64,000 bases of DNA from contig PJRA01000412.1 in assembly GCA_016987375.1 (NCBI GenBank), forward strand, positions 445,967 to 509,966, given 5' to 3'. Below, one piece after another: positions 22,009 to 34,322 of the stretch. Every line of letters starts with the position of its first letter. The stretch's first letter is position 1. The stretch comes from Brachionus koreanus (lineage: Eukaryota > Rotifera > Eurotatoria > Ploima > Brachionidae). Under the pieces are notes generated by a model. That model saw nothing but the letters and a program-made list of their open reading frames with translations, was not told the origin of the DNA and searched no databases. The position numbers were made by a program, and so were the translations under genes.

Positions 22009-25000
22009 TTTATGCTGTAAATTTTTCATTCATTCAAATTGAGTGTTTTTATTTTGTTTTAATCGATTTATGTAGATTTTTATCTTTTTTTTTTTGAAAT
22101 ATCAATTTCATTAGGTTTTTGTTATCTTTTTATGAAAAATAATCGGAAAAAATTTTAAAGTTTTTATGAATCAAGTCTGTTTTATCTTTTTAACTATTTT
22201 TTTTTCTTTTGATAGAAACTTTGATTTAAATTTGAAAAATAAGTTTTATAATAAAATCTTAACACAATCCCTTTGATCATGTATCGATTTTTAGAGTGTA
22301 AATATAACACAAGAAATATTTTATTTGTAAAATTTAAATATCAAATTTTGAAAATATTTAAATATTCAATAAAAGTCTTTGCTCTTATCTTATTTTTGTT
22401 ATTCATCATTATTCATTTTTTAGAAATCCTCTTTTAATCACAACCAATTTAACATGTATACTTTTATTTTTTTGATATGTTTATTTCATTTCTATTCTGC
22501 AAGCTTTGATAATTTTTGTAAGACAATATTCGCAAATTTTTTAATTGATCAACTATTTAAAAGAATTAAAATTATCTATCTAGTAATTGATTACAACAAG
22601 AAAATAAAAAAAATTGCTTTTATTTTGTAACAAAGAAATTAGGCTCATGGATTTTAAATCGATAACAATCAAGTAATTTTTAAACATCGTAAAATACAAT
22701 TAAAAAACAGCAATCATTATATAAATAAACTCTCAAGTGATCCTGATTTCAGAAATATTAAATCCAGCCAAACTAAGATAAAAACTATAATTTCCAAATT
22801 GCTTGTAAAGAATTCATTACTAAAATTAGAATTCCAAGTACCACTTAAATCAAGGGAGAATTTAAATAAAAATTTTCAATTTTAATTAAAAATTCAGTTT
22901 AAATATAAATTTAACAAGAAAAAATCCCAAACCTTTTATATTTTATTTTAATTTTTGCTTAGAAATAAAAAGAAAGTTTAATTCATGTCGAAAATTTTTC
23001 AAAAGCTGATTATTAAGAATTAAATCACATATCAGTAAATTTAGGTTAAAGTTTATCATGTATGATCAAAATATTTCAAAAATAAACTGAAAAGTAGCTC
23101 AACAAAATACTTTAAGAAATTTCTAAATTTACTATTTTAAAAATCAAATGAATAAATAATTTTATTTATGAATAATAAAAAAATGTTTAAGTCATTGTTT
23201 AGATTATTAATTAAAATAAGATTTTTTCTATTTTGGTACATGGAGGAAAAATGGCTCATCGATATATTTTTGTTTAATTCAACATCCTAAAATCAATCAA
23301 ATCATGAAAGTGATTTTTTAAATTGTAGAAAATTTAGGCATATAACTATTGGATCTAAACAAAACGAATATTTTTATTTTTAGTAAGTAAAATAAAGATG
23401 CAACTAATTAGATAATAATGTATTTTTTTGTTACAAAACAATCCAAAAAATAGATTAAAAATGAAATATTTCAAAAATTTAGCATTTTTACTTAAAAATT
23501 TAATTGTTTTCAAATAATTTTCTATTTAAACAATTTTAAAATTCGGAGTACGGTAGAAAGGTCCTCTAATTGAGATAGGATGACTTTCTAAGACGGATTC
23601 CAAGCATGACGTGGTTTTCAAAACATGATAATATTCGTAGAGTCTTATAATTTACATATTTGCTATTCTAAGTTTAACTGTTATTTCTAGTATATCATTT
23701 AGAAGCAAATGGCGTTTTGTCTAAGTTCATATAAAATACTTGTTAGCTCAATTCAATTCTTTTAAACTAGTTCCTTTTTTCTACTTTTTACTATTCTTTT
23801 TTTTATTAATTTGGCTAAAAATAAGTACTTAGTTCCATTCTGTGCTGCCCGCAGAATGCTTCACCTAAAAGTATTTTAATAATAATAAATAAAAAAATTT
23901 GTTAGTTTAACTTGATACAGAATTGTATCAAGTATCTTTAGATTCATCTAATTCTCTTACAGGTTTTGTTAAGCTTTGGTCTTTTTTTTTATTTTTCTAC
24001 CGAAAGACATCTCTATATTTGTTCAATAAATTCCTCCATGTAAGCAAACTTTTTTGGTCGCATATTTGTTGTATTTATATTCAAATAAAAATAAAAATAT
24101 AGATTCAAAACTGGTAAAAAAAGTCATACTAGTAGCATAAAACTGTACTTTTAAAACAAAAAACCTGCGACGAAGAAAAATTGCTTATTTTAATCAGGAT
24201 AAAGTTCTCACGGTGAAAAAGGTCGACACAGAGTATGGATCATTGATCATGGAAGGAACTTTAAGAGAAAATATATTAAAAAATTACACAAATTTTTTAG
24301 CTGTTAGATTTTAATAATTTTATTTATATGATAAATTTTCTTTTCAATAACAAATTTCGGATAACAAAAGCAAAGTCTGAATTCATACATTTTATATTTA
24401 AATAGAATACTTAAAAATAAACAATCTTTCGGTTCAGATTTGCACTTGAAATTTTTTTTTGTTTAAAAATGTATTTTTTTATCTCTGTTTAATAAATTAA
24501 TACCATTTCGTTCTAAAGTTTTTGTTGTAAAAATTTTTTTGTTCTAAAAGTTGCTAGACGAAAAAAAATCTATTCTATAAATTCAATTATTTTAAAACAA
24601 AATCAATGGTACTCACTTTGTTTCTATTGAACAACTTTGCATATTTGAGCTTGTTTTAATTTGAATTAAGATGAAAAGCTAAAAAAAAATTTCAGTCGAA
24701 AATTCTAAAAGGAATTAGGAATGAATTTTAAGATGTAAAATTTTCAGTGCAAAAAATAATAAAAAATATGATGAATTATTTCAAAGATTTCATCAAATTC
24801 ATAATTTGCCCCAAATGTAAATAACAAATGTGATTAAGCAAATTTTCTTATATTAAATAAATCGATTATTTGTGTTATTTTTTTTTAATATCAAATAATA
24901 GAATCAGTTTAATTGTTTTGATTTAAAAGTAAATTTTTATTTTGAATTAAAGATTCAATTTAAAAAGAAAAACTAAAAAATTTCTACTCCAATATCAATA

Positions 25001-25368
25001 ATGTAAAAGACAATTTTTGAGTATTAAATATTATTAGTAATTTTCAAATTTTCTCTTAAGTTAAAATTTAAAAGTTTTATACCAATAAGATAGAATTGAA
25101 ACAGAAAAAAATTTTTTCAAAGGAAATTAGGAAATACAATCAATTAAATAGCCTTGGTTATTTTATGGCTAATTTAAAACAGTTTATTTTGAAATAGAAA
25201 TTTAGAAAACAAGAACTAATCACGAAACAATTGAGTTGATTATTGCTGAAAAAGACTTCCATGATAATGAATATTTTCAAGTTTAAAAAGCGGAAAGAAT
25301 CGATCTAAAATTTTCTTCAAGAATATGAAACAATAAAACGAAATAAAAAAAAAAGCATAATTCATCAA
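22009..25368. other. Long AT-rich intergenic region
   Basis: The interval begins with the 3' flank of Diaphanous B (AATAAAA near 22248 and 22368 could serve polyadenylation) and ends with the promoter of the next gene. An isolated, less AT-rich open segment of 58 codons lies at 24141-24314 with no ATG near its start. No other gene, tRNA or clear repeat was recognised. Confidence 0.4.
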
Positions 25369-27051
25369 ATGAGCGAAAATTGCGAATCAAACGGGCTTTT
25401 GTCTGATAGATCCGAAATAAAATCTGATCTCTCAGATGATCCCAAATGCACAACAAATATTGAAAATTTAATTAAAGTTTCTACAATGGAAAATAGTCCC
25501 ATTAACTCTCAGTTCGAAAATGCCAAATTTAATTCTTCGGAAAAATACTATTCTTCAGAAGATCTAATCAAAAAATTAACATTTAACAAAAATTCGGAAA
25601 AAGACCCTCGACGATTTATTAAAATCACGGAAATAATTGAAATAAACGATTTAATTGACTCGGACACAAATAACTTGATTAAACCAACAGATGAATTTAC
25701 AATGTCTAACCACAGCGAGACCATGTTCAATTCTCTAAATCGCAGAATTAATCAAAGCATTTCAATGAGCTCATCTCACTCATTCGATTCGAGCAATAGG
25801 CTAAACCAAACATCTCGTGCAAAAGAGTTGCCTATAAAAATAGAAACTTGTGAATCGAATACCAATAATAAAGCAGAACCAGTGCAAAATACCGAAATAG
25901 TTTTAGAAATTCTAAATGCTGTGAGTTCTTTAGAAACTGTGTCGAAAAAACCTAAAAAAATAATTGTAAAAATAACGGGAAGAACAAAAAGCAATGAGCC
26001 AAATAGTTCAATGAAAGAAGAAAATTTTGATAAAAAAAATGCTCACTACCAGCATGAAAATCTAAGTCAATATGCGCCTAAAATAAAACCACATCCTATA
26101 AAAATTGGTAATCGAGTTCCGTTTTATAATTTTAAGCCGATTTCTAAGCAAGATTTACATGAAAAAAATGACCAAAGAAATGAGCACATTTTCAATTTAG
26201 AAAAATTTAAGTCTTATTTTAATAATTTGAGTAAATCAAATTCTAGTCGGTCTTTTTCAATGCCACCTAATGCAAAATCCGAAGAAGTTGGGTTTCAATT
26301 TGAAAAGGGCTTGGATATTTCTAACAATGCATTTCAAAATCGATCATCGTTTAAAAAAATTAATAGAAATCTTAATAATTTAAATAGAGACTATGCTTGT
26401 TCGGACTCTGAGGACTCAATTTGGACTTATCGTAGCAAAAATGATTCTTTGAAGAAAAACTTTGTCAGGTCTAATTCAACAATTTTGAAAAATTTTTCAG
26501 ATAAAGAATCAATTGAATCGACTAAAGATTTTTACTCAACAATTTCAAAACAAAATAGCCCAATTAAAAATGAAGCGCTCAAGTTGAGCAAAAGAAAAGA
26601 TATTGATTTATACCAGGAAAGTTTGCGTAGAAATTTTGCTAAAAGTGATAAAAAGTATGATAAGTTTTTTGACAATAGTTTCAATACTAAGAATATTAGC
26701 TCATATTATAACAAATTTAATTCATGCTCAAGCGATTCAAATAAAGTTAAATCTGAAAATTCATCTGCAATGGGCGACAGCAAGCCTTTATTGCTAGGAG
26801 AAGAGAAGAATAATTTTGAAAAATTTAATATGTCTTTAAACGAATCGGATGGAAAAGAAACCGAAGCTAAAAACGATCTTGAAAAGTCAGTTAAGCATTT
26901 TAACCATAATAACAGACAATGTTTATCCACTTTTCTTCCAATAAAGAATTCTCAGCATTTGAGCCAAATCAGATCCCACTCGGCTAATGTCTCGCCTCAT
27001 ACATGTATTAAATCATCTAGACGCGTTATTTTCGCTGATGAGTTAAATTAA
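25369..27051 (+). CDS. Uncharacterised disordered protein with C-terminal RVxF-like motif
   Basis: An uninterrupted 560-codon frame, starting at the first ATG. A frame of this length is very unlikely by chance in DNA this AT-rich, so it should be a real, apparently intronless gene. I do not recognise the family. The protein is rich in Ser, Asn, Lys and acidic residues, with no obvious membrane segment, signal peptide or globular domain. The last residues are SSRRVIFADELN. RRVIF fits the PP1-docking consensus (basic residue, Val/Ile, any residue, Phe/Trp), and the KRVxFAD context recalls glycogen-targeting PP1 subunits, but no carbohydrate-binding module follows before the stop. A PP1-regulatory role is therefore a hypothesis. 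No convincing splice donor near the stop would extend the frame. Confidence 0.75.
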   Translation: MSENCESNGLLSDRSEIKSDLSDDPKCTTNIENLIKVSTMENSPINSQFENAKFNSSEKYYSSEDLIKKLTFNKNSEKDPRRFIKITEIIEINDLIDSDTNNLIKPTDEFTMSNHSETMFNSLNRRINQSISMSSSHSFDSSNRLNQTSRAKELPIKIETCESNTNNKAEPVQNTEIVLEILNAVSSLETVSKKPKKIIVKITGRTKSNEPNSSMKEENFDKKNAHYQHENLSQYAPKIKPHPIKIGNRVPFYNFKPISKQDLHEKNDQRNEHIFNLEKFKSYFNNLSKSNSSRSFSMPPNAKSEEVGFQFEKGLDISNNAFQNRSSFKKINRNLNNLNRDYACSDSEDSIWTYRSKNDSLKKNFVRSNSTILKNFSDKESIESTKDFYSTISKQNSPIKNEALKLSKRKDIDLYQESLRRNFAKSDKKYDKFFDNSFNTKNISSYYNKFNSCSSDSNKVKSENSSAMGDSKPLLLGEEKNNFEKFNMSLNESDGKETEAKNDLEKSVKHFNHNNRQCLSTFLPIKNSQHLSQIRSHSANVSPHTCIKSSRRVIFADELN

Positions 27052-28417
27052 TTATTTTTTTAAATAAAATTTATAAACATTAACTTTCAAAATTTTTAAT
27101 TTTAATTTAAGCTTTTTTTTTTAATGTAAATTTGAAACAAAAATTTGAAATATGTTAAACAATAAAATTTAATTTTTTAGTGCCAAAATATTAATTGTCA
27201 ATTTCGGATGTTTTCCCTGTTCAACTCCTAATTATCATAACCAATTTTACGCAATGTTCTTTAACCTAAATACACTATTGCGAATCCGAATGAAAACCTT
27301 GCACCAAGGCTTTATAAAAACTATGAAACTATGTATTGTACGGAACATTAGAGAAAGACTAATTCACAAGAGAAGATAAAGATGAAGAGCTAGAAACATA
27401 AATCATTCTGAGAGACGTCTGCTTAAAAAATTAAGAACCAAAGCGTCAGCACAAAAAGCTAAACTATCAGCACAGGCATAACATTTCCTCCATTTTTTTT
27501 ATTCACTTAATCATTTAATTGAGTTTAAAAAAATTATATATGAATAGTAATTCACAGACAAAGTAATGTAAACTACAGTGTATGTCATCAATTGTGCCAT
27601 TTATATTTATTTAATAAACTAAACTAGAATAAACAAATTTTTAAAGCAAAAATTTTATGCAACAACAATTTAATTTAAAGTTATTATTAAAATTTGCCAA
27701 AAATTAATAAAAAAAACAACTTTTTAGATTTTTATCATCAGAGTTATAAAGTAAAATTCTCGGATAAATAAGAAATCAAAACAGAGCATAAGTCAAAGTC
27801 ATGTCATTTCCCTGTATATGTTTGAAAAAATTTAAAAATAACAAGTAACATGGGATAATTTTTTAGAATGGTCTCTTATGTGTGCACTAAAAACCTAAGA
27901 CTTGTAAGCGCTTTTCCTTGAATTTTGTAAATTTTATTATTTTTTAGCTTTTTTCCATTTTTAGAAAAAAAAAATAAATGAAAATGACAAAAAAAGTAAA
28001 CTCTTAGCAAATAAATAAAATTTAATTAGTTTTTAAATTGAAAACTATTTTAATGGTACGATCAATCACTTTTCCTTCTTTAATAATAGTAATTACCGCG
28101 CAAAGGAATAATCTGAACTACAAAAGTCCAATAATTAGTATATACAATTCAAGCGAGTGAGAAAATGATAGTAATATTAAAAAATTTTCTCCCGCAAGAA
28201 GATAAAAAATCTTCGTCCAGGTAGTTCAACGAACGATATATTCTTTTTATTAATAAAAATAATAATATTAATATTCTACCTATGGGGCTTTAAATCAATT
28301 TAAATTAATAGGCTTTTAAAAAAAAATAACTTTTTTAAAATCAATGATTTTAAAAAGTATTGGGTATTTTTCTGTAATAAATCCATAAATACTATGTAAT
28401 ATATACTGAACAGTAAA
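27052..28417. other. Intergenic region downstream of the RVxF-motif gene
   Basis: AT-rich; presumably the 3' UTR at first. No open frame, RNA gene or repeat arm was recognised before the foldback element. Confidence 0.4.
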
Positions 28418-28639
28418 GGATTGATTATTGTTTCTTGAGGAACATGTTACACTAAATTAACGGGTGGTCAGAAATGGTTATCCAAAAATTCATTTCGAAA
28501 AAAGCTGAGAATTCTCTAAATCTCACTATTGTATCATTATCGGTTCATAATTTTTTTTTCGAAATGAATTTTTGGACAACCATTTCTGACCATCCGTTAA
28601 TTTAGTGTAACATGTTCCTCGAGAATCAATAATCAATCC
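28418..28639. mobile_element. Foldback element with ~87-bp terminal inverted repeats
   Basis: Left arm 28418-28504 and right arm 28552-28639 are reverse complements, with only a few mismatches seen by eye. Shared blocks include GGATTGATTATTG, GAGGAACATGTTACAC, TAAATTAACGG and CCAAAAATTCATTTCGAAA. The spacer is about 47 bp and non-coding. The low divergence between arms points to recent activity or arm-to-arm correction. The superfamily is unknown. Confidence 0.85.
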
Positions 28640-29200
28640 CTTATTTTTTAGTAACAATATTCTTTTTGCCAACGATCAAGTCGAATTCTTTATCAATTAG
28701 AAAGTTAGATGAATAAAGGTAAATTAGAAAAATGACTTTTCAAATAGAAAATTAAGATCATGTTAAACGATCTTTACTAAATACAGAAAAGAATTTACTG
28801 AATATGATTTTAAATTGTTTGGAAATAAAATTGAAAGCCGAAAAGAAATTAGATTCCTGGGTATTAAATTTGACTGTAAATTAATTTTTAACTCAATGGT
28901 AAACGTAATTAAAGAACACTGTAAATCAAGGCTAAACTTAGTTAAAACTTTTTCTATCAAAAAGTGAGGTCTTAGTTATAGCACACTAGGGAACCTCAAT
29001 CTTAAATTGAATATATTATTTATCATTGTTTAAAATCATTATCAGAGCTAATATTATTAGACTCTGCGAATAGGTCTATTTTAAATCATCATGCCCTAAA
29101 TAAACTTAAACTATTAGCAGTTTTGAATCGATTTTTGAATATGTCAAGGTAAGGCTGAATTACTGTATTCCTTTTGTTTAAAATCTGGTGAAAGAATATA
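28640..29200 (+). pseudogene. Decayed LINE reverse transcriptase fragment
   Basis: The conceptual translation contains ILFANDQV at about 28658-28681, which matches the RT catalytic box (FADD) with Asp replaced by Asn. This is followed by LKLFGNKIE, KEIRFLGIKFDCKLIF, RLNLVKTF and ALNKLKLLAVLNRF, the typical order of the palm/thumb end of a non-LTR (Jockey/CR1-like) reverse transcriptase. Stops and frame shifts interrupt it and no start exists. It begins directly after the foldback element. Confidence 0.6.
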
Positions 29201-31200
29201 AAGCAGATTTTGAATCAAGATAAATCGGTAAAGTAAAAGCTATGAACGAATTTTATTTTTCAAATTTTAAAAATTACTTAAAAATTAAGTTTTGAAATGT
29301 TACAAAAATTAGCTAATTTTGAGCATGCCTGAATTTTTAAATTTGATCAAACAGTTTTTTGAAGTCTTTAATCAAATAAAGCTATCAATAAATTTCTATA
29401 AAACTAGCTTTTATATTTCGCTAACATCCGACATTTTAGACACTTAGTTATAAATTTTTATTTCCGTTTTTTTTAAGTAAAAATTTTTTCAAAAAGCGTA
29501 GAATAATATTTTGAGCATTATCGTAAGAGATTCTCAAATTACGATCAATTTAAATCATTAAAAAAAATTTTTTTTTTGCATGTAAAAAAATGAAAAAAAT
29601 AATTGTTGAAATATTTTTTTTTCCCCAAAAAATGTGGAAAATAGTGAACTCAGTTCAATAATTAAAGCTTATTTATTAGAAAAAAATATTAGACTTATTT
29701 TGCGGCTAAGTTAAGATTCAAAAATTTAATACAATAATTAAAATACTTATTATTTGAAGTTTTTCAATTTTTATTTTTAGTCTTTGTTGTTAATATTTAA
29801 TCTTAAATCTTTGTTTTTTGTTATTTTTAATTTTATTTATAGACTTGAAGAAATGAACTCTAAAAATTAAATTAATACAGTATCGATATTTTTATAATTA
29901 TTTTTAGGCTTTTTCCTTATTAAAAAGCACAAAATGAATTTCTCATAAACAGAATTACGCATTAATCATGTCTATTTTTGTTCAATTCATTATTTATTTA
30001 ACAATATTTAATTGTTTAAATTTACAAAATAAGTTTAAATTTATTTAATAAAATAAAGTCAGTATCAAACTACGATTTTAAAAATCTATTTAAAATTAAG
30101 ACTTATTATAAAAATAAAAGCATCTAACCTTAAGAATAAAATAGCATCTATCTAATAGTTGCATAAATAAAATATAGCCTCTTATATTTTTCAGCTTCAA
30201 AATTAATTTAAATTTTCCATAAAATTTTTGTTGACAACTGGGAATGTAAATATCAAATAGTAATTTGATGAGAGCTTGAAGAGTAAAAATATTATATTTT
30301 AGTTGGATTTTGAATTTTTACAGAAACAAAGCAAAATTTTGGCTAAACCAGAATGCATAATTTTGATATACAAAGAAGTAAATTTTATGTTCTTTTTATA
30401 GTAAAAAGAAAAGTACAAAATTAATTTTAAACTCAGTCAAAAGCTGTTTTTGAATTAAATCCTGGTATTTAAATTATTATATTTGATTGAATAAAAACTA
30501 TTTAAGATAATTATTTTTCAAACAGGCATTTAAAATAAATATTAGCTTTTTAATTAACAATTCAATTAAATCCTTGTTCAGTTCACCAAAAATATATCGG
30601 GGGAAAGAAAATAATTAAGGTTTAATTTGATTATTCTATCTCGTTGTTAAAAAACAAATATTTAAAAATAGAAACTGATTTTTTAACTCTAAGACAAGTA
30701 AATATTTTCTTATTTATTTTTTAAATTTTGTTTAACGAATTGAACAAAAATAATTAGAAAATTTTTTATACTTGATTTAAGTTAACAATTTAGTAGTTTT
30801 AAGGAAGAGTATTCTTTATAAGAAATAATGAATAATTTTCAATTGATAGTTTGTCTAAATTTAAAATTGTTTACAAAAATTGCTTTTGCAATGACAATAA
30901 ATTTGCTTGATGCTAAATTTTAATTAAACTAACTTTTATTTCTCAGTTAAACAATAAGTATCGACTCAAATTTAAAAAAAAAATAAAACAATAGGAATAC
31001 TTTTAAGACACTTAATCAGAAAATGATGCTTGAAAAAAATTGGAAATTTAAAAAGACATTTTTATCTCAAAATATCAATAGATTTGGGAATTTATTTACT
31101 ATCCTCATTCTTTAAACAATTTTAAAAAAATAGAAACCAATATTTCTGCTTAATTTTATTAATTAATGATTAAAAAGGGAAATTTTAAAGTTCAAAAATT
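29201..31200. other. AT-rich intergenic region
   Basis: No gene, RNA or clear repeat was recognised. The last bases form the 3' flank of the serine protease. Confidence 0.4.
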
Positions 31201-32362
31201 TTAGTTGCTAATTTTCATATTAATCCAATCTAAATATTTGGAAACATTAACAAAGAAAGATGGTTTGCCAGTAATGCATTTATATCTTCCATAAGCATCT
31301 GTTTTAACCATTACATAAGAAGTAACTCCATATAGTGTCCATTTTGAATTTTTGGTCGCAGCCAACGGTCCACCTGAGTCGCCTTTATTAAAGATTTCAA
31401 TTTACAATTATTTTATTTTTAGAATAGATTTTTTTAGAAACAAGAAAATAATAGTTACCAAAACAGACATTTGTGTCAGCTATATTTCCGGGTTCAAGGA
31501 CACATAAAAGACCTTCTGAGTCCCATATACCACTTGAATCACATATGGGATCGCCATTTATTACTCTCAAATAAGCTGATTGAAGCTTATCGGGAACTTG
31601 GCTTTTGAAGCCGTCGTAAATATTTCCCCACCCAGAAGCGACCATGTCTTGACCAACAGTATCTTCATTATTTTCTGGAAGACAAATGGTCTGAATTTTA
31701 TCTGTAAGACTGATAGGATCAGATAGCTTAATGATCGCTAAATCATTGGCGATGTAATTTCCCCCATCGCCAGTATAATTTTCATGAATTTGAATACTCT
31801 CAGCAAAGTATACATTATCACTAGTAATTTCATTTAGATCATGAATTCCAGCGAGAATTACTGCAGATTTTTGAGTAAGACTAGTTACGCAATGAGCTGC
31901 AGTTAAAACATGCTGATTTGTTATTAAAGATCCTCCACAAATGTGACTAGATAAATATCCCGGCTCACTTATCGATCTAAGTGAAATGATCCATGGTTGG
32001 CTATGTGCAACAGCCTCAAAGCCATTAATGATCTTAAGTGATTTAAGATTATTTTGGTAATACGATTGACCGCACGATTCCTGTTTGAATTTTGTTTTGA
32101 ATTTTGTTTCATTTTTTATTATAAAAACTTTATTTCCTATCCTATCTAACTCTATATCAGTACTATGCTTGGAACTATAAAAATTTTTTAAACTATATCC
32201 GAAAATTAACAAAAATGATATTTGTAGAAGGAAAAAGAGCAAAATTTTTAACCAAGACCAATAAAATTTATTTTTTGTCTGGCTAAATTTTCCAATATGT
32301 CTTCTTTTTAAAATTGTCTTATGTCTTTGAGAAGACTTTTTTTCCTTGTGATTATTTTGCAT
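31201..32362 (-). CDS. Membrane-anchored S1-family (chymotrypsin-fold) serine protease
   Basis: Two exons (32362-31459 and 31382-31201) join in frame to 361 aa, rebuilding DTNVCFGDSGGPLA across the intron. A Lys/Arg-rich N-terminus precedes a hydrophobic segment (LLFFLLQISFLLIFG, about residues 45-65) with no obvious cleavage site, so a type II membrane anchor is likely. The protease domain starts at about residue 108 (IINGFEAVAHSQPWIISL). His (LTAAHC), Asp (NDLAIIKL) and Ser (GDSGGP) of the triad are all present, so the enzyme is probably active. Specificity residues are unusual: by motif counting, position 189 is Asn rather than Asp, 216 is Val (SYV in place of SWG) and 226 is Ser. It is therefore unlikely to be a classical trypsin. 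Substrate unknown. Confidence 0.9.
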
Positions 32363-34322
32363 TTTAATTAAAAGAAAATGATATCTTAATAAATATTTAT
32401 ATTAATTTGGTAAGATTTTAAGTTCGCAAAAGAGAAACGCATTCTTTAAAAGTACCATGTGATTTATTTTAGACTCTTTTTTTTTGTACAAAGTCAACTG
32501 AACTAAGATTTTTAAATATCAAACTAGAATTGTTTTTGAAAGTTTAAAATCCTAAATTATAAGACAAAAAATTTTAATTTATATTTTTTTTAAATAATAA
32601 TGAATAGCTTGTTAATTTTTTATTCAGTAATAATTAAAATCTAAAGTTAATCTAAAGATTTTAATCTAAAGTTGATGTTTTTCAAAAATTTATTCAATCA
32701 TTTACAACGTTGTTTTTATTTTGCATTAAAGCTTAATTAGTTCATTGATCTTCTGTTTGATTTTATTTGATTACAAGATTTAGAAAATATTGATTTCCAG
32801 GTTTTTATAAAAGCTTAATTCAGGTTTGAGGATTCAATCATGAAAATTTTTATTTTAAAAAATTGTTTATTGCCTACAGACCTAATAAAATAAAAGCAAT
32901 ATATTCCATTTACAACAACGATTTTAATCAATCAACTTTAGCTACAGGAAAAAATGACAAATTGTGTAAACCAGAATAAATTCGACAAATTTCGATAAAA
33001 GATTTATCACTAGGTAGAAGGCAAAATTGGCTTACGTCAATAAATTAGTTTCTTTCATTGTGTCGGCATTGACTATGAATTAAAACTTTTATACACTCTT
33101 TTATGCTTTTAAATTTCAAGCTAGAGAAGTTTAATTTACTTAGGAAAAGAGTTGCCTTTGTAAGACTCTGAAGCCTTGTCATCAGAAATTTTATTTTTGG
33201 TATTTAGATTATTTTCATGGATAAATAAGTTTCCTCTTTTTAAAGAGGCTTTGTTACTTAATTATATGATCTTAATAATGTGAATATTTGCAAGAAATTT
33301 TAACAATCAAGTAGAACTATTGATAAGTTAAGAAAAAAAATTATTTCCAAAACTAGACTCGAATTATTTTTTTTCTTTAATTTAAAATTTGTTTATTTTT
33401 GGATCAAAATATTATGTATTAAAAAGCTTTTATAAATAAGCGCTATTTCCAAAAGTTCTAAATTTGAAGTTTTATATAATTATCAAAAAATAATTATTTT
33501 TTTTGTCTATTTTTATGAAATTAATCTATTTGAATAAGAGAGATCAAACCCTTTTATTGATTTTGGCAAACAAATTCGCAAAAAGTCAATTAAAATTTTA
33601 TAATAATTTTTTACAATATTTTTACACCTGGTCTTTCATTTTTAGCGAATTTATCAATTTTTTATTATTTAGAATTAGTGACTCATTGAAAGTGTTTTTG
33701 GATATTATAGTCTTAAAATAATTGCCTATTCCGTAATGACTGCTCCTCGTGATTAATTCTTCACAACCTGATTTGACACTTAAGAGGAATATTTTTTCTT
33801 AATAATATTTTATATGTTCTATTTATTGACAGTGTATTCATTATTATGTTTTCAAGTACATGAATTTTATTCTTTAATTATACCTTAAAAAAATACTTGA
33901 TCTATCTGTTTTTAATTTTTTTGGAGGCTTATTTATTTAAAAAAAAGAATCCTTGAAAAATTTATAATAAAGCTTTAATTGAGATATTGATTTGAAACCA
34001 AGTTCATCTTTATATAAAATTTGAATTTTTATTGAAAGCTATTTTTCTCAATTCAAACACTATCAATAATTCTTAATTCAAATTTATTTGATCATGCTAA
34101 TTGTGATTAGTTTAGATAGTTTAAAACTAAGTCGAAATTTTTTCACAATTAAATGTCAGATTTTTCTAATGCTTTTTAAATGCTTATTTGATAAATCGAA
34201 TAAGTAGGCAATGAGCTATTCTCATATTCAGGTGCTTAGTTTTACATTTTTTTGCCTAATTTGCAAGTAATTTTAAGCTTTATTAAATAATAGATTTAAA
34301 CAAATCTTTTTTTATTTATTAG
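32363..34322. other. Intergenic region and likely 5' exon(s) of the receptor gene
   Basis: AT-rich spacer. The first recognised receptor exon has no start codon or signal peptide, so an unseen 5' exon probably lies in this interval. I could not identify it. An open frame at 33503-33721 is hydrophobic and low-complexity and is not convincing. Confidence 0.4.

Noticed and set aside
33503..33721. 72-codon hydrophobic frame as a signal-peptide exon of the receptor
   Set aside because: No donor in the phase required by the next exon and a low-complexity sequence.
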